Assembly (NCBI RefSeq): GCF_038502225.1
Contig: NC_091293.1
Location: forward strand, 12,095,562 to 12,159,561
Length of the DNA stretch: 64,000 nt
Direction of reading: 5' to 3'
Origin: Cherax quadricarinatus
Lineage: Eukaryota > Arthropoda > Malacostraca > Decapoda > Parastacidae
In this document: positions 15,355 through 27,389 of the stretch, in pieces
Layout: every line of letters starts with the position of its first letter
Numbering within the stretch: position 1 is the first letter of the stretch
Made by a program: the position numbers and the translations under genes
The notes under the pieces: generated by a model
Told to the model about the DNA's origin: nothing
Database searches by the model: none
The model's input: the letters and a program-made list of their open reading frames with translations, nothing else

Positions 15355-15840
15355 TTTTCCCTGCCTCTCTGCCTGCTTGCTTGTCCTGCGTGCCTGCCTG
15401 TTTGTCTACACTGCTTGTCTGTCCTGGGTGCCTGCCTTTCCTGCCTGTCTACCTATCTACTTACCAGTCCTTGCTTGTCCTGCCTGCCTGCTTTTCTGTC
15501 TGCCGGCCTGTCTAACTGCCGGCTACCTGTCCTGCGTGCCTGCCTGTCTGCCTTGCCCTGTCATGCCTACCTGCTCTGTCTACTTGCCTGCTTTTCCTAC
15601 TCCCCATCCTACCTACCTGTCTACCTACCCTACCTGCCGGTCTACTCTGCTCGCCTGTCCTGCGTGCCTGCCTACCCTACTTGCCTGTCTACCCTACCTG
15701 CCTGTCCTTCCTGTCTGCCTACCCTACCTGCCTATCTACTCTGCTTGCCTGGCTTGCCTGCCTGCCCTACCTGCCTGTCTTGCCTGCCTGCCTGCCTACC
15801 CTACCTACCTGTCTGCTTTCTTACCTAAATATTTTACCTG
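15355..15840. repeat. Degenerate CCTG/CCTAC-rich tandem array
   Basis: Irregular repeats of CTGCCTGCC, CTTGCCTGTC and CTACCCTACC over about 480 bases. Open frames are Cys/Leu/Pro-rich and have no domain. Confidence 0.9.
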
Positions 15841-16410
15841 CTCACCATTTAGACATTTGTTAAGATCTTCTTTGGCAGGTTAGTTTCTCAGTATTATAAT
15901 GCCAAATACGACATAAAAATAAGTCTCGTAAACGTGTTACTGACACTGAGAACACCAGGTTGCTTGCTCGTACTAATCAACTAAGCATTTTTATAACGAT
16001 CAATAATAATTATGAGAATATTCTTTAGCATTAGGTCCGGTTTTCGTAATATTAATAAAGGTGCAGGATAATTAATTGAGACCATGATATTAATTATATG
16101 CAATCTCATTATTACTTTTATGATATACTAGATACCGTGAGGCGTATGTCTGAGTTTATATATGCTAAAACCTTATTATAATTACTACATTTCGGATCGA
16201 AGTATTTTTGACGGATCATAATGACCCTCGTGTAGTAGACAGCTCAAGTGCCATTAACCAGCCAACTTTCAGCACAATACTTGTATGCAGCAACAGCTAC
16301 GAGAAAATTTTGGCTACCATTACATTACTTATGTTATGGTATTGTAGATTTACTTAAAGCTACGGCGATAAGATAAAGTGATTTTTTATTCTTAATAATA
16401 TTATTTGCAG
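15841..16410. other. No gene seen; presumed 5' intron or flank of the P450 gene
   Basis: AT-rich, non-coding. The right end TTATTTGCAG at 16401-16410 reads as a splice acceptor eight bases before the P450 start codon, so an upstream 5'UTR exon is likely, but I cannot locate it. Confidence 0.5.
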
Positions 16411-16418
16411 GTGGTGTG

Positions 16419-16535
16419 ATGGAGTGGCTAAGGTCCCAGGTGGTGGTGATGGAGGAGGTGGGCGTGGTCACGTACTTGGTCATCACTGCTCTCCTTGCTC
16501 TCACACTCGCCGCCTTCTTCAGGAGGCAATACGAG
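16419..16535 (+). CDS. CYP4: P450 (CYP4) exon A: start codon and membrane anchor
   Basis: The exon reads MEWLRSQVVVMEEVG, then VVTYLVITALLALTLAAFF, then RRQYE: a short N-terminus, one hydrophobic segment of about 20 residues and a basic stop-transfer. This is the layout of the endoplasmic-reticulum anchor of microsomal P450s. It is bounded by TTATTTGCAG on the left and by the donor GTAATC at 16536. The ATG is the first after the acceptor. The link to the later exons rests on orientation, order, anchor-like content and the lack of another candidate. Residues are not family-specific here, so this exon is less certain than the others. Confidence 0.7.
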
Positions 16536-16544
16536 GTAATCACC

Positions 16545-17160
16545 TATATGTGGTTGTAGGGGTCGAGTCACGGCTCCTGGCCCCGCCTAGCCGCTACTTG
16601 ATCACTCTTCCCGCTCCTAGAGCCTTATCACGCCTCTTTTTAAAGTTACTGTGTATGGAACTTGCCTCCACTACTTCACTCTACAGATTATTCCACTTCT
16701 TGACAACTCTAAGGCTAAAGAAATACTTCCTAACATCCCTATGACTGATTTGGGTTTTCAACTTCCAGTTGTGTCCCCTTGGTTCTGTACCGCATCTCTG
16801 AAACATTCTAGCCCTGTCCACCAGTATTTTATACGTCGCTATCATGTCCCCCTATCTCTCCTATCCTCTAGTGTCATCAGGTTGACTTCTCTTAACCTCT
16901 CCTCATAAGACATACCTCAGTTCCTCACTTTCTCTAGTTTCTTGACGTTTTTGACTAAATGTGGGTTCCATACTGGCGCAGCATATGCCGCTATGGGCCT
17001 GACGTGCACAGTGTACAGTGTCGTGAATGTCTTCTTACTTACATGTTGAAATGTTATTCTCAGGTTTGCCAGACGCCCCATGTGTTGCAGCAGTTATTGG
17101 ATAGTTGTGCGCCTAAAGGGACGTGCTAGGTATAATGCTTACCTTAAGATCCTTTCCTTA
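16545..17160 (-). pseudogene. Degenerate LINE C-terminal fragment
   Basis: Minus-strand translation gives RGHNWKLKTQISHRDVRKYF, then FSLRVVKKWNNL, a stop, and SEVVEASSIHS. This aligns with the KHWFGNRVVDEWDKLPSTVI region of the CR1-like LINE to its right, so it is the C-terminal end of a related but different LINE. Stops and frameshifts make it non-functional. It starts immediately after the exon A splice donor. Confidence 0.7.
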
Positions 17161-17179
17161 AGTGAAGTTTGTAGCCTTT

Positions 17180-19795
17180 GACCCCCCTAGCCTGTAAAGA
17201 ACGTAAGAAAGAAGGAACACTGCAACAGGCCTACTAACCCATGCGGAGCAGGTCCATGTTGTCCCCCCCTGGATTAGACCAATGACCTACCCCCCGGATT
17301 ATCCCAATGACCCACCCAGTCTGGTCACCTCCACTCAAGGATGGAGCACTGCACCAGACCCAGCAGCACAAGCTAGTTAGGTCCAACTCACACCCACCCA
17401 CACCCACTCATGTATTTATCTAACCTATTTTTAAAACTACACAACGTTTTAGCCTGAATAACTGTACTCGGGAGTTTGTCCCACTCATCCACAACTCTAT
17501 TACCAAACCAGTGCTTTCCTATATCCTTCCTGAATCTGAATTTTTCCAACTTGAAACCATTGCTGCGAGTCCTGTCTTGGCTGGAAATTTTCAGCACACT
17601 ATTTGCATCCCCTTTATTTATTCCTGTTTTCCATTTATACACGTCGATCATATCCCTCTAATTCTACGCCTTTCGAGAGAGTGCAGATTCAGGGCCTTCA
17701 GTCTATCCTCATAGGGAAGATTTCTGATACATGGGATCATCTTTGTCATCCTCCTTTGTACGTTTTCCAGAACATTTATATCCATTCTGTAATACAGTGA
17801 CCAGAACTGAGCAGCATAGTCTAAATGAGGCCTAACCAAGGATATATAGAGTTGAAGAACAACCTGAGGACTTCTATTATTTATACTTCTAGATATGAAG
17901 CCAAGAATTCTGTTAGCTTTATTGCGAACACTAATGCACTGTTGTCTTGGTTTTAGGTTACTACTAACCAGAAGTCCCAAATCCTTTTCACAATCAGTAG
18001 TATTAAGGTCTACATTATTTAGTTTATATGTGGCATTGTTATTTAACTGTTCAACATTTAGAACTTTGCATTTGTCAATATTAAACTGCATCTGCCACTT
18101 CTCCGACCATTGTATCAGTCTATTCAAATCATCCTGGAGTGCTCTAACGTCCTCATTAGAATGAATTGGACGGCCTATTTTGGTGTTATCAGCAAATTTG
18201 CTGATGTCGCTATTTATTCCCTCATCTATGTCGTTTATGTAAATTGTGAACAACAACGGGCCCAACACTGACCCCTGAGGAACACCGCTTGTGACGTGCC
18301 CCCATTCTGATTTCTCCCCATTTATGCAAACTCTCTGCTGCCTATTTGTCAGCCATGCCTCTACCCAGGAAAAAAATTTCTCCTATTCAGTGTGCCTTAA
18401 GTTTCCTAAATAGCCTCTGGTGTGGAACTCTATGGAAAGCCTTACTGAAGTCCATATACACAATATCATATTCATTACCATGATCTACTCTTAAGTGGGC
18501 CAATCTTGTCCCTAATCTTATTTCTGTATACCTGAAAGAACCCTTTTGGGTTAGTCTTTGAATCCCTTGCGACCTTAGCCTCATAATCCCTTTTTGCTTT
18601 TCTTATTCCTTTCTTTATTTCTCTCTTTAATTGAATATATTGATTTCTTAACTGCCCATCCCCTCTTTTGATACGCCTATATATGCCTCTCTTTTGACCA
18701 ATGAGATGTTTTAATCTATTGTTCATCCATTTGGGATCATTTTTGTTAGATCTAATTTCCCTACTCGGAACAAAAGTTGTCTGGGCAGCTAGAACTATGC
18801 TCTGAAAAACGTCATATTGGCAACCAAGATCACCTACCTGACCCATAGTCAGGACATCCCAATTTAGCCCACCCAGGTAATTTTTCAGTCCCATGAAGTC
18901 GGCCAAGCGACAATCTGGGACAGAGGTTTAATTGCAGTTACCTGGGCAATTCCATGATATATTAAAACTAAGTGATTTGTGATCACTTTCCCCAAGCTCA
19001 TCATTAACCTCAAGATTATTAATTAGTGAACCTTTGTTGGCAAGAACCAAGTCAAGCAGATTGTTTTCTCTAGTTGGTTCTGTCACAACCTGTTCTAAAA
19101 AGCAATCCTGAACCGTATCAAGAAAGTCACTAGACTCAAGATTTCCTGTCATATTGTTCCAATCAATTTGTCTAAAGTTAAAATCTCCAATTATCACAAC
19201 ATTTTCATATCTAGATGCCTTATGAATTTCGTCCCATAACAGCTTACTGCACTCCCTATGAAGGTTTGGGGGCCTATAAATCACACCCAAAATTAATTTG
19301 TCATGTCCCTCGAGAAACTGTAGCCAGACAGATTCTGTGTTCAATGTTTCTAATCTTATATCATGTCTAACACAATTTAAATTTTCTCTGACATACATCG
19401 CCACACCACCACCCTTCCTGCTGACCCTATCAGTGTGGAATAGTTTATAACCCTGTATGTTGCATTCAGAAGGCATTTCTCTATCTTTCAGGTTGAACCA
19501 GGTCTATGTTATACCAATAATATCTATATTACCTACACTTGCAAGTAATCTTAGCTCATCTATCTTATTTCTTAGACTCCTACTATTTGTATAGTAAACC
19601 TTAAGGGAGCTAGTCATTCGTTGACCTCTACTGTCTCTCTTATTTTGTTGATCAGTTGATTTGCCCTTACTAGCAACTTTATTTTGAATATTGTCTTTTA
19701 AACATATCCCTGAGGTATCCCGGTAATAACTGCTGTTCTTAACCCTAATGCTGCAGCCTGACTGTTTCCCACAAACACCCATACCTCTATAAACT
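17180..19795 (-). pseudogene. CR1-like LINE with endonuclease and RT, internal deletion
   Basis: On the minus strand, from right to left: endonuclease start YYTNSRSLRNKIDEL, a TAG near 19515, then GYKLFHTDRVSRKGGGVAMY, LILGVIYRPPN, VVIIGDFNFRQIDW and ESDHKSLSF (apurinic-endonuclease type motifs GDFN and SDH). Next is a linker KNDPKWMNNRLKHLIGQKR. At about 18490 it jumps from DKIGPLK directly to DHGNEYDIVYMDFSKAFHRV. Compared with the plus-strand copy at 28111-30454, about 560 bases of RT fingers are deleted. The rest has GSVLGPLLF-type sequence, FADNTKIG (the second catalytic Asp is Asn) and a C-terminus KNRLDKYMSG. Inactive. Confidence 0.88.
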
Positions 19796-19799
19796 GCGA

Positions 19800-20411
19800 T
19801 ATCCTAAAGTGGTTATGGAATCTGCCTTGCTGGCAGTTAAGAAAACTTATTATAGAACAGAACCTAAGATAACACCTCAGACCAAGAATGTGCTGGTCCT
19901 CCCATATGACCACAATTTATCTATCCTACCGAAGGCTCTTAGAAGATTTAATATACAAGTAGTATTTAAAATTTCACGGAGTGTTAGAAGCATCCTGATA
20001 AAGAATTCACCACAACAACGTGTTGGTGGTGTCTACAGAGTTGGTTGTAATGGTTGTAGTCTCTCCTATTTGGGACAGACTGGAAAGTCATTAGAGCTGA
20101 GAATGTCCCAGCACCGTTATTCGATACTTATAGCACAGGAGTCGAACACAATTTTCAGCCATATTAGAGTCTGTATTAACCCAGCAAATTGGCATGAAGC
20201 AAGAGTCATCTTTCCTTGTTCGTCCTGGCTTGAAAGGAATATTGTAGAATCGGCAATTATTAAGCATGATAGGCAGTCTTTATACAATATCAGTGATGAG
20301 TTGTTCAAATTAGATGCATTTTTAGTTGAGGCAATATTACACAGTTTAAAATTGGGCTCTTATACGTATGCATCAAACTGTCTTAAGTGTAGTGTCACAC
20401 CGAGGAATTAG
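19800..20411 (+). pseudogene. Penelope-like element C-terminal region with GIY-YIG endonuclease
   Basis: An open frame of 200 codons from 19809, with TKNVLVLPYDHNLSILPKAL, ILIKNSPQQRVGG and the endonuclease VYRVGCNGCSLSYLGQTGK, followed by LELRMSQHRYSI, HIRVCINPANWHEA and RNIVESAIIKHDRQ. The family also occurs inverted at 6582-7201. The RT domain is missing because the copy starts at the 5' end of the CR1-like LINE at 19795. Unlike the other two Penelope copies it has no frameshift in the endonuclease. Confidence 0.88.
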
Positions 20412-20837
20412 GGCGTTTTTTCCTGCAGTTTCTGAAGGTTGAACCATTGTTTACCTCAGGATTATGTAGGATGAATATCGGTGGCCATCTTGTCATTGCA
20501 GATGCCTTCCCTGCCTTTAAACGAGTTTATGTTAATGAGCCCAGTTTCCTTTACATAACTTTTAGAAGTCTGCCCTCTGTAGGTTAGGGTTTTCTCTCAT
20601 CATTTAAAGGACACGTTGTCCTGTGGAGGGTATATAACTGCCAGTGACTCCTATGTCGCAGACAATATTTATATATGTATTTAAAGTAATTGTTGTCATA
20701 GCGGAATATGACTGAATTTATGTTAATTTCGTTTAGGTTACAATATTAATGCTTGTGAGATTTTTCTAATACTATAATATTCATCCTTCTGGCTGTTGTG
20801 CCTGTGGGCACTTCTGGTTCCTTCTCTCTCCCTCTCT
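20412..20837 (+). mobile_element. 3' non-coding part of the Penelope-like copy
   Basis: Non-coding and AT-rich, ending near a short CTCTCTCCCTCTCTC tract where the LTR repeat begins. No other structure is supported. Confidence 0.5.
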
Positions 20838-22035
20838 CAAAATCTTATAGGAGTGATTACTTGTACATACCTCAACATTACATGCATACGAGTAATCTCC
20901 TTGGGAGACAACAACGATATTGTCTACTGTAGTCACCCATGTAGACATGTGAGAAAACTTAACCACCTCTGGTCACTGCAGGTGGCCCCTCGACCCTCAC
21001 AATCTTATCCATATCTATCTGAGACCAGTATAAATTGGATAGCACCCTCAAGTACGGCGCTACTAATTAATTGTGGACTGTATAGATTATATTAGTGTAA
21101 CTGAATGAAGGGAGGGGGGTAGGTTACACATGGATATATCCATCAAAGAAAAACATTTGTATATAATCCCACCACTTACCACATATTCTCTCAGGGTCAC
21201 TTGATGTAGCTGGATCACCCATAACCTATCCAATTACAACATACCTAACTGGCCAGTATCAGTCTGCTATAACTAGAAGGGTTACTTAACTGTGGGTGAT
21301 TGATACTCCTTATTTCCTCCATCCACCATCTCATTTCGATGTCCTGCTACACCGACACGGTTCTCATTCCAGCAGGACGAGGTATCCGTTGGTTTGTCCC
21401 GGTTTAGAAGTCGTGACTCAATGAACTTCACTTTCCTCATGACGGGAACAACGTGGTCTAGCGTGTTCACTCGGAGCAAGGCGACTTATTTCACTTCACG
21501 CATTCTCATAACTTAGCGTTATTATCATTAATTACATTACAATTCACAAGACGATTTAATGTCTCATAATTATTATACACATTAGAGGTCACTCCATTAA
21601 GATCTGAGACCGATGAGTGATGATTAAACCAAGGGTAATTTTCCCTGGGACACAGTCCATGGTGACGCGCCAGTCACCCGGTCCTACCCTTATTCACTCA
21701 TTTTACCACTTTATTACGGTGGTCCCGTAAATCACGTTCCCTCACTCTCCACCAGGAACAGTTACGACACTTCCTATTATGAAATGAGGCCTATATTAAT
21801 CCTTAGGCCGCCATGAACGCCAATTTCCTGGTTCCATGCTTTCCCAGCCTCCTCACTACATTCAAAACACTCCCGCCTCTCCCATGCCCCGAGTCGACCT
21901 CTACCCCCGCACATCCGCGCATGCGCAAAGGGAACTCTTGGTTCTATCCTATTGTCAAATACATTTTTGACTCATATCGACACATTAAACACCTATTAGG
22001 CACTATAGCTTCGGAAAATTAAAATATTTTCCACA
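20838..22035 (-). repeat. BEL/Pao 3' LTR (element on minus strand)
   Basis: A direct repeat of about 1.2 kb, nearly identical to 24745-25945. The right end ATTTTCCACA reads on the minus strand as TGTGGAAAAT, the expected TG start of an LTR. The left end diverges from its partner at about 20840, so the last 20 or so bases may be lost. Confidence 0.85.
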
Positions 22036-22743
22036 CTGTGGCCGGGCGGAGGTCGTTGCTAGACGACTTACATAATGTGGAGTACAATTTTCCTATCTTC
22101 ACTGGCCACCTGGCTTGGGAACTCCAACATTGGTATTTGCATAATCACCCATTAATTCCTTCCACCTGTTAACTCCTCAGGTAGGGCTCCATCCAAAGCA
22201 CACTCAAGCCTTCATGCTTCTGGTATTAACAATTTCTTTCTTATTGTAAGGTGTGACACTAAGCCTATGCTCTCGGGGTTAATTTGTTGGGCATACTGGA
22301 ATTATGAGACTTTAACAATAACAAGTCTCTCTCAGTATCCCAAGTCAGCCCCAGCACATTACTGCATATAGGCACTTCAACTCCATGACCATCCATATTT
22401 ATTGATCCCTCAAAATGGACTAATTACTGTTCCATTCTCTCAGGGGCATAAGCCTATGCTCCCTGGGTTAATTTATTTTGCATACTGGAATTATGAGACT
22501 TTAACAATAACAAGTCTCTCTCAGTGTCCCAAGTCAGTCCTAGCACATTACTGCATTATTTCATTAACCCCTTCACATATCCTCATTAGTTCATCTTCAG
22601 TTGACGTCACACCCGGAAATTGTCCACATAAGATTATTTACCCAATTACTTCGCTCAGTGGACCACCTGTGCACTTAAGGTGTGCATTTATCGTCGCCTG
22701 AAGTAAGAACAATTTATTATTTAACTGTTTATTAATTATATCA
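22036..22743 (-). other. Internal non-coding region of the BEL/Pao element with a 107-bp direct duplication
   Basis: No protein is recognised. Bases 22262-22368 and 22451-22557 are near-identical copies that include GGAATTATGAGACTTTAACA, spaced 189 bases apart. Confidence 0.6.
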
Positions 22744-24155
22744 TTATAAGCAGTCAACAATTTTGGTGTCTTGCTCAGTTCGCAGAGCTGGGCCCGTTAA
22801 CTGTCCATACGCCATCCTATAATTAGTAGACAATTCTGGACGGTTGAGCTTCCACGGAAGTCGCATCCAGTAATGTCCAGATTCAAATTTAACATCCTTC
22901 AGGTATTGTTCCTGAGTAATGGAATCATTTGGACTTTCCTCATTTATATTAATCCCTATGCTGTCCAGCTCCCACAAATTAGACTGGTTCAACATCATTC
23001 TCGATAGAAGAATACTTGTACTGGGTTGACCTTTTATGAGTAAGACACCGTGACTGTATTCACTACTTCTAGTCATTATTACTAGGCGGTAGTCTGCCAT
23101 ATATTACATGGCCCATACCAGGGTTGAGGAGAGTGACGCCGCATGGTTTTGGATTTATGCCCTTTATCCTGAATTATTACATCCAACACCGGCAAGGCTA
23201 CCTCAGCTAGGCCAACATTATTGCCATTAGCTGCAACCTTTACATCAGTCACAGTAGTGTCAGGGTTATTAACATTATCATTATTGTCACCATTATTATA
23301 AGAATCACATACAACCCTGCACATAACTGTATGGTGCCTTCTCTTGTTGCATTGATAGCAAATGTTACATTTGATATGACAATCCTTTACATTATGATTG
23401 TCTAGACATCTGATAAATCTGTCAAGTTCTTTCATCCTTTCCACTTTAATATCCCATGAATTATAGGCATTACAATTTTTAGTGAAATGAGTACCCTGGC
23501 AGAAGAGGCAGTCTCTCTTTTCCTTGCCTGACCTCTTATTAACTGGGTAACCCTTACTGAGGTACTTATTCCTCTTACCTTGATGTGAGGAACCACTATT
23601 ACTGATTCCTGACTTGATATGTGTCTATTTAACTCTTAACTATGATTATTACCACTGGGATTATTTTTTCCCTTTTGAGACTTGACAGATACTTCAGAGT
23701 CATTATGTGTTATATCCTTAGAACTGTTTGGCTGACTGGTCTGCAATTGAACAATTAATTCTTGCCGACCTAGTCTGATTTCCTCCAGACCGTACTCTGG
23801 AGGTTTTGGCAAACCCACAATTTGCATTAATAGGTTGATCAATTGCCTGGCTTACACCCTTTAATTTATTCAAAGCCTTACTTTTACAAGACAGTTTTTC
23901 TTCCAATTCGTAATGTTGATTAATTAAAACATTCATTTCCATTCCATCTGCACAATTCTCCAGCAGATCTCTTTCACAGTCTTTAAACCACAATTTGTAC
24001 CAATCAAATCTACTCTCTAAAACAACTAAATATAACTTTAATTCATTAGGATTCACGGTTCTTTGATTCATTAAATCAAATGCCTTCGTCACATGGCCTT
24101 TAATAGCCTGTAATGATGCTTTCATTACTCTAAAATTCACGGACTTGTCAGCCAT
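22744..24155 (-). pseudogene. BEL/Pao gag-pol remnant, internally deleted
   Basis: On the minus strand: gag N-terminus (24155-23718), 145 residues, with LKLYLVVLESRFDWYKLWFK; a frame change near 23720-23840; then zinc knuckles CLFCQGTHFTKNC, RCLDNHNVKDC and KCNICYQCNKRRHHTVMC (C-x2-C...H...C spacing ending in RHHTVMC, typical of BEL/Pao). Next is the start of a protease-like segment LPVLDVIIQDKGHKSK, broken near 23090. Then (23100-22744) comes NLWELDSIGIN, GHYWMRLPWKLNRPEL and MAYGQL, the entry to the BEL/Pao reverse transcriptase, after which the frame stops. Most of the protease, RT, RNase H and integrase are missing, so the copy is non-autonomous. Confidence 0.85.
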
Positions 24156-24714
24156 CAGATCCAGTCATGGTTAGAGAATTATTAATCACTGATTATACAA
24201 CTTAAGTAAGCGCCTTATAAGAGTAATTCTTGCACTTTACTCTTGTCATTGTGATGAATAGAGTTGAATTATTAATCACTGAAACGTTATGGCTTCATCA
24301 GTCCAATACAAAGAGGAAGGCGTAAGGAGAGGAGGAGAATGAAGTCCCTCAACCTGGAGTCGATGTGTTCAGTCCATCAATATGTAAGCAGGGCCGTAGA
24401 TGTGGCTTGCACAGTTTATAGTGGTACTCTTGTAGGTCTTCGTCCAAATCAAGTGTTGAAGAATTCTAGATCCACTGCTGTGTCTGACAGTTGTGATGAA
24501 TGGTTTGAAAAACCGACATGTTGAAGATTGAAGATTCCCATATGCTGCATAAGTGTCTCAATCTTCAATCCTAGCCACACATGTGCTAGCAATTAATTGG
24601 GCTAATTATCATCCACCACACGATCGATTAAACTTGTGTACCCTATACACACTTCCTTCAATCAGTCACTTAATTATTAAGTAATTAATTCAATTATTTT
24701 TTTTTTCACTGATT
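24156..24714 (-). other. BEL/Pao leader with an embedded dispersed repeat
   Basis: No gene is seen. Around 24283-24306 the bases GAAACGTT, ATGGCTTCATCAGTCC resemble a degenerate copy of the hammerhead-like motif at 32777-32801, but the stem strand next to GAAA is missing. Confidence 0.45.
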
Positions 24715-24734
24715 GCATCCAGTTCGAAGGACCA
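24715..24734 (-). promoter_or_regulatory. Putative primer binding site of the BEL/Pao element
   Basis: The minus strand reads TGGTCCTTCGAACTGGATGC, beginning with the TGG that pairs with a tRNA CCA end, just inside the 5' LTR. Nearly the same sequence lies inside the LTR at 50812. The tRNA is not identified. Confidence 0.6.
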
Positions 24735-24744
24735 GCGGGCAGAT

Positions 24745-25945
24745 ATGCAAAAATTTTATAGGAGTGATTACTTGTACATACCTCAACATTACATGCATAC
24801 GAGTAATCTCCTTGGGAGACAACAACGATATTGTCTACCGTAGTCACCCATGTAGACATGTGAGAAAACTTAACCACCTCTGGTCACTGCAGGTGGCCCC
24901 TCGACCCTCACAATCTTATCCATATCTATCCGAGACCAGTATAAATTGGGTAGCACCCTTAAGTACAGCGCTACTAATTAATTGTGGACTGTATAGATTA
25001 TATTAGTGTAACTGAATGAAGGGGGGGGTAGGTTACACATGGATATATCCATCAAAGAAAAACATTTGTATATAATCCCACCACTTACCACATATTCTGT
25101 GGGGGTTACTTGATGTAGCTGGATCAACCATAACCTATCCAATTACAACATACCTAACTGGCCAGTATCAGTCTGCTATAACTAGAAGGGTTACTTAACT
25201 GTGGGTGATTGATACTCCTTATTTCCTCCATCCACCATCTCATTTCGATGTCCTGCTACACCGACACGGTTCTCATTCCAGCAGGACGAGGTATCCGTTG
25301 GTTTGTCCCAGTTTAGAAGTCGTGACTCAATGAACTTCACTCTTCCTCGTGACAGGAACAATGTGGTCTAGCGTGTTCACTCGGAGCAAGGAGACTTATT
25401 TCACTTCACGCATTCTCTTAACTTAGCGTTATTATCATTAATTACATTACAATTCACAAGACGATTTAATGTCTCATAATTATTATACACATTAGAGATC
25501 ACTCCATTAAGATCTAAGACTGATGATTGATGATTAAACCAAGGGTAATTTTCCCTGCGACACAGTCCATGGTGACGCGCCAGTCACCCGGTCCTACCCT
25601 TATTCACTCATTTTACCACTCTATTATGGTGGTCCCATAAATCACATTCCCTCACTCTCCACCAGGAACAGTTACGACACTTTCTATTATGAAATGAGGC
25701 CTATATTAATCCTTAGGCCGCCGTGAACGCCAATTTCCTGGTTCCATGCTTTCCCAGCCTCCTCACTACATTTAAAACACTCCCGCCTCTCCCATGCCCC
25801 GAGTCGACCTCTACCCCCACACATCTGTGCATGTGCAAAGGGAACTCTTGGTTCTATCCTATTGTCAAATACATTTTTGACTCATATCGACACATTAAAC
25901 ACCTATTAGGCACTATAGCTTCGGAAAATTAAAATATTTTCCACA
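24745..25945 (-). repeat. BEL/Pao 5' LTR (element on minus strand)
   Basis: Partner of 20838-22035, nearly identical over about 1.19 kb, ending at ATTTTCCACA (TGTGGAAAAT on the minus strand). High similarity between the LTRs points to a fairly recent insertion, although identity was not computed. Confidence 0.85.
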
Positions 25946-25966
25946 CTACTCTCCCCGTGGTTATTT

Positions 25967-26329
<363 letters not shown>

Positions 26330-26705
26330 TTATAGGGCGAAAATCTCATCCAGCTCCTCAGAGCTGGGGCGTGTGCCCAAAATACAGCAGGCATTACCCC
26401 TTTGAACAGCCGCACTGAGCCGCTGGAACAGAAAACTAGCTGCCCTGGGATCCCTAGTTACCCTGATGAGTCTTTTTCCCAGCTCCTTAAGGAATTTAGA
26501 TGCACTCTTTCCCCATGATCCAAGGGTCTCTGAGCCTATGGGAACAAACATATAATGATGGGCAAGTTCTCCATATTTTCTAGACTTTTGGGACTCCCTG
26601 ATGCTGGCAGCTGCCCCTCCTTCCTCCCTGGTGTATTGGAGATAGGTATCAGCCAAGGTAGATGCACATGTATAGTCCCACACCACCTGCTTCCCATCTG
26701 TCCAG
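26330..26705 (-). pseudogene. 3' fragment of the YLDD-type LINE
   Basis: Minus-strand translation gives [60 protein letters not shown] and SSEELDEIFAL, aligned with the C-terminus of the plus-strand copy ending at 11469. It begins directly at a (TA)n array, so it is 5' truncated. Confidence 0.88.
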
Positions 26706-26811
<106 letters not shown>

Positions 26812-26951
26812 AAAGTGGTGAAGAGAAATGGTATAAAATCTCTTCACGATTTATTAAGACACAATGGTAGTATAGAAACAGTGACAATAGAAGATCGCAT
26901 AACACTGCACTTCTTTTTATCCACTAAAAATGTTTCTGACGTGTGTTGCAG

Positions 26952-27058
26952 TACTCTTCAAGTTAGGTGTCTGGTTGGTGAGAGAGTACGGCCAGATGAT
27001 GCGAGTGTGGATAGGCATGTCTCCCCTTGTTATCATCAGCGGCGCCAGGCAAGCAGAG
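26952..27058 (+). CDS. CYP4: P450 (CYP4) exon B
   Basis: After the acceptor GTGTGTTGCAG (ends 26951) two bases complete a split codon, then 35 codons read LFKLGVWLVREYG, QMMRVWIGMSPLV, IISGARQAE. The pattern REYG...RVWIG...P.V....A...E is the helix A/beta-1 region of CYP4 enzymes that precedes the KHLDKS motif. The donor GTAAGA follows at 27059. Phase 0 at the end fits exon C, giving ARQAE joined to VVLNNTKHLDKS, as in CYP4 proteins. The exon is short and lies in a different frame from a long spurious open frame that begins in the adjacent (TA)n. Confidence 0.88.
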
Positions 27059-27389
27059 GTAAGATAACGTGGGATAAGGTAAAATAACCTAAAGAGTTAT
27101 GCAGCAATTCTCTATGATGCAGATTTCATACCTATGCCTTTTAAGGCACAAATATGTACACGACAGTCTTGCATCATGGAGACGTAGCCTAGTTAAGTCT
27201 CTTAACAATCTTACTGAAGGGAATTTTCTGTACAATATAAGCTATGTATCTGTACAGGAATGAGGATACTTTAGCTTTGTTGCTGTCTCAACCTTTCTGC
27301 AGCTACACCCAGAAGACTCCTCCGATGTGAAACAGCTGTTCTATAGCCCTGTAGCTGATGAGGACTAAGTAAGCGAAAAGGAGAATAAT
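27059..27389. other. Intron; single copy of the 37-42 bp unit
   Basis: Non-coding. At 27171-27215 there is one copy of the GCATCATGGAGACGTAGCCT unit that forms a tandem array at 30612-30745. Confidence 0.6.

Noticed and set aside
16424..16744. A 106-codon open frame overlapping P450 exon A
   Set aside because: It reads exon A in the wrong frame (Gly-rich start) and continues into a degenerate minus-strand LINE fragment.
24270..24310. A further hammerhead-like motif in the BEL/Pao leader
   Set aside because: The CTGATGA and GAAAC boxes are present on the minus strand, but the second stem strand is missing (GCCATAACGTTTC), so stem II cannot form.
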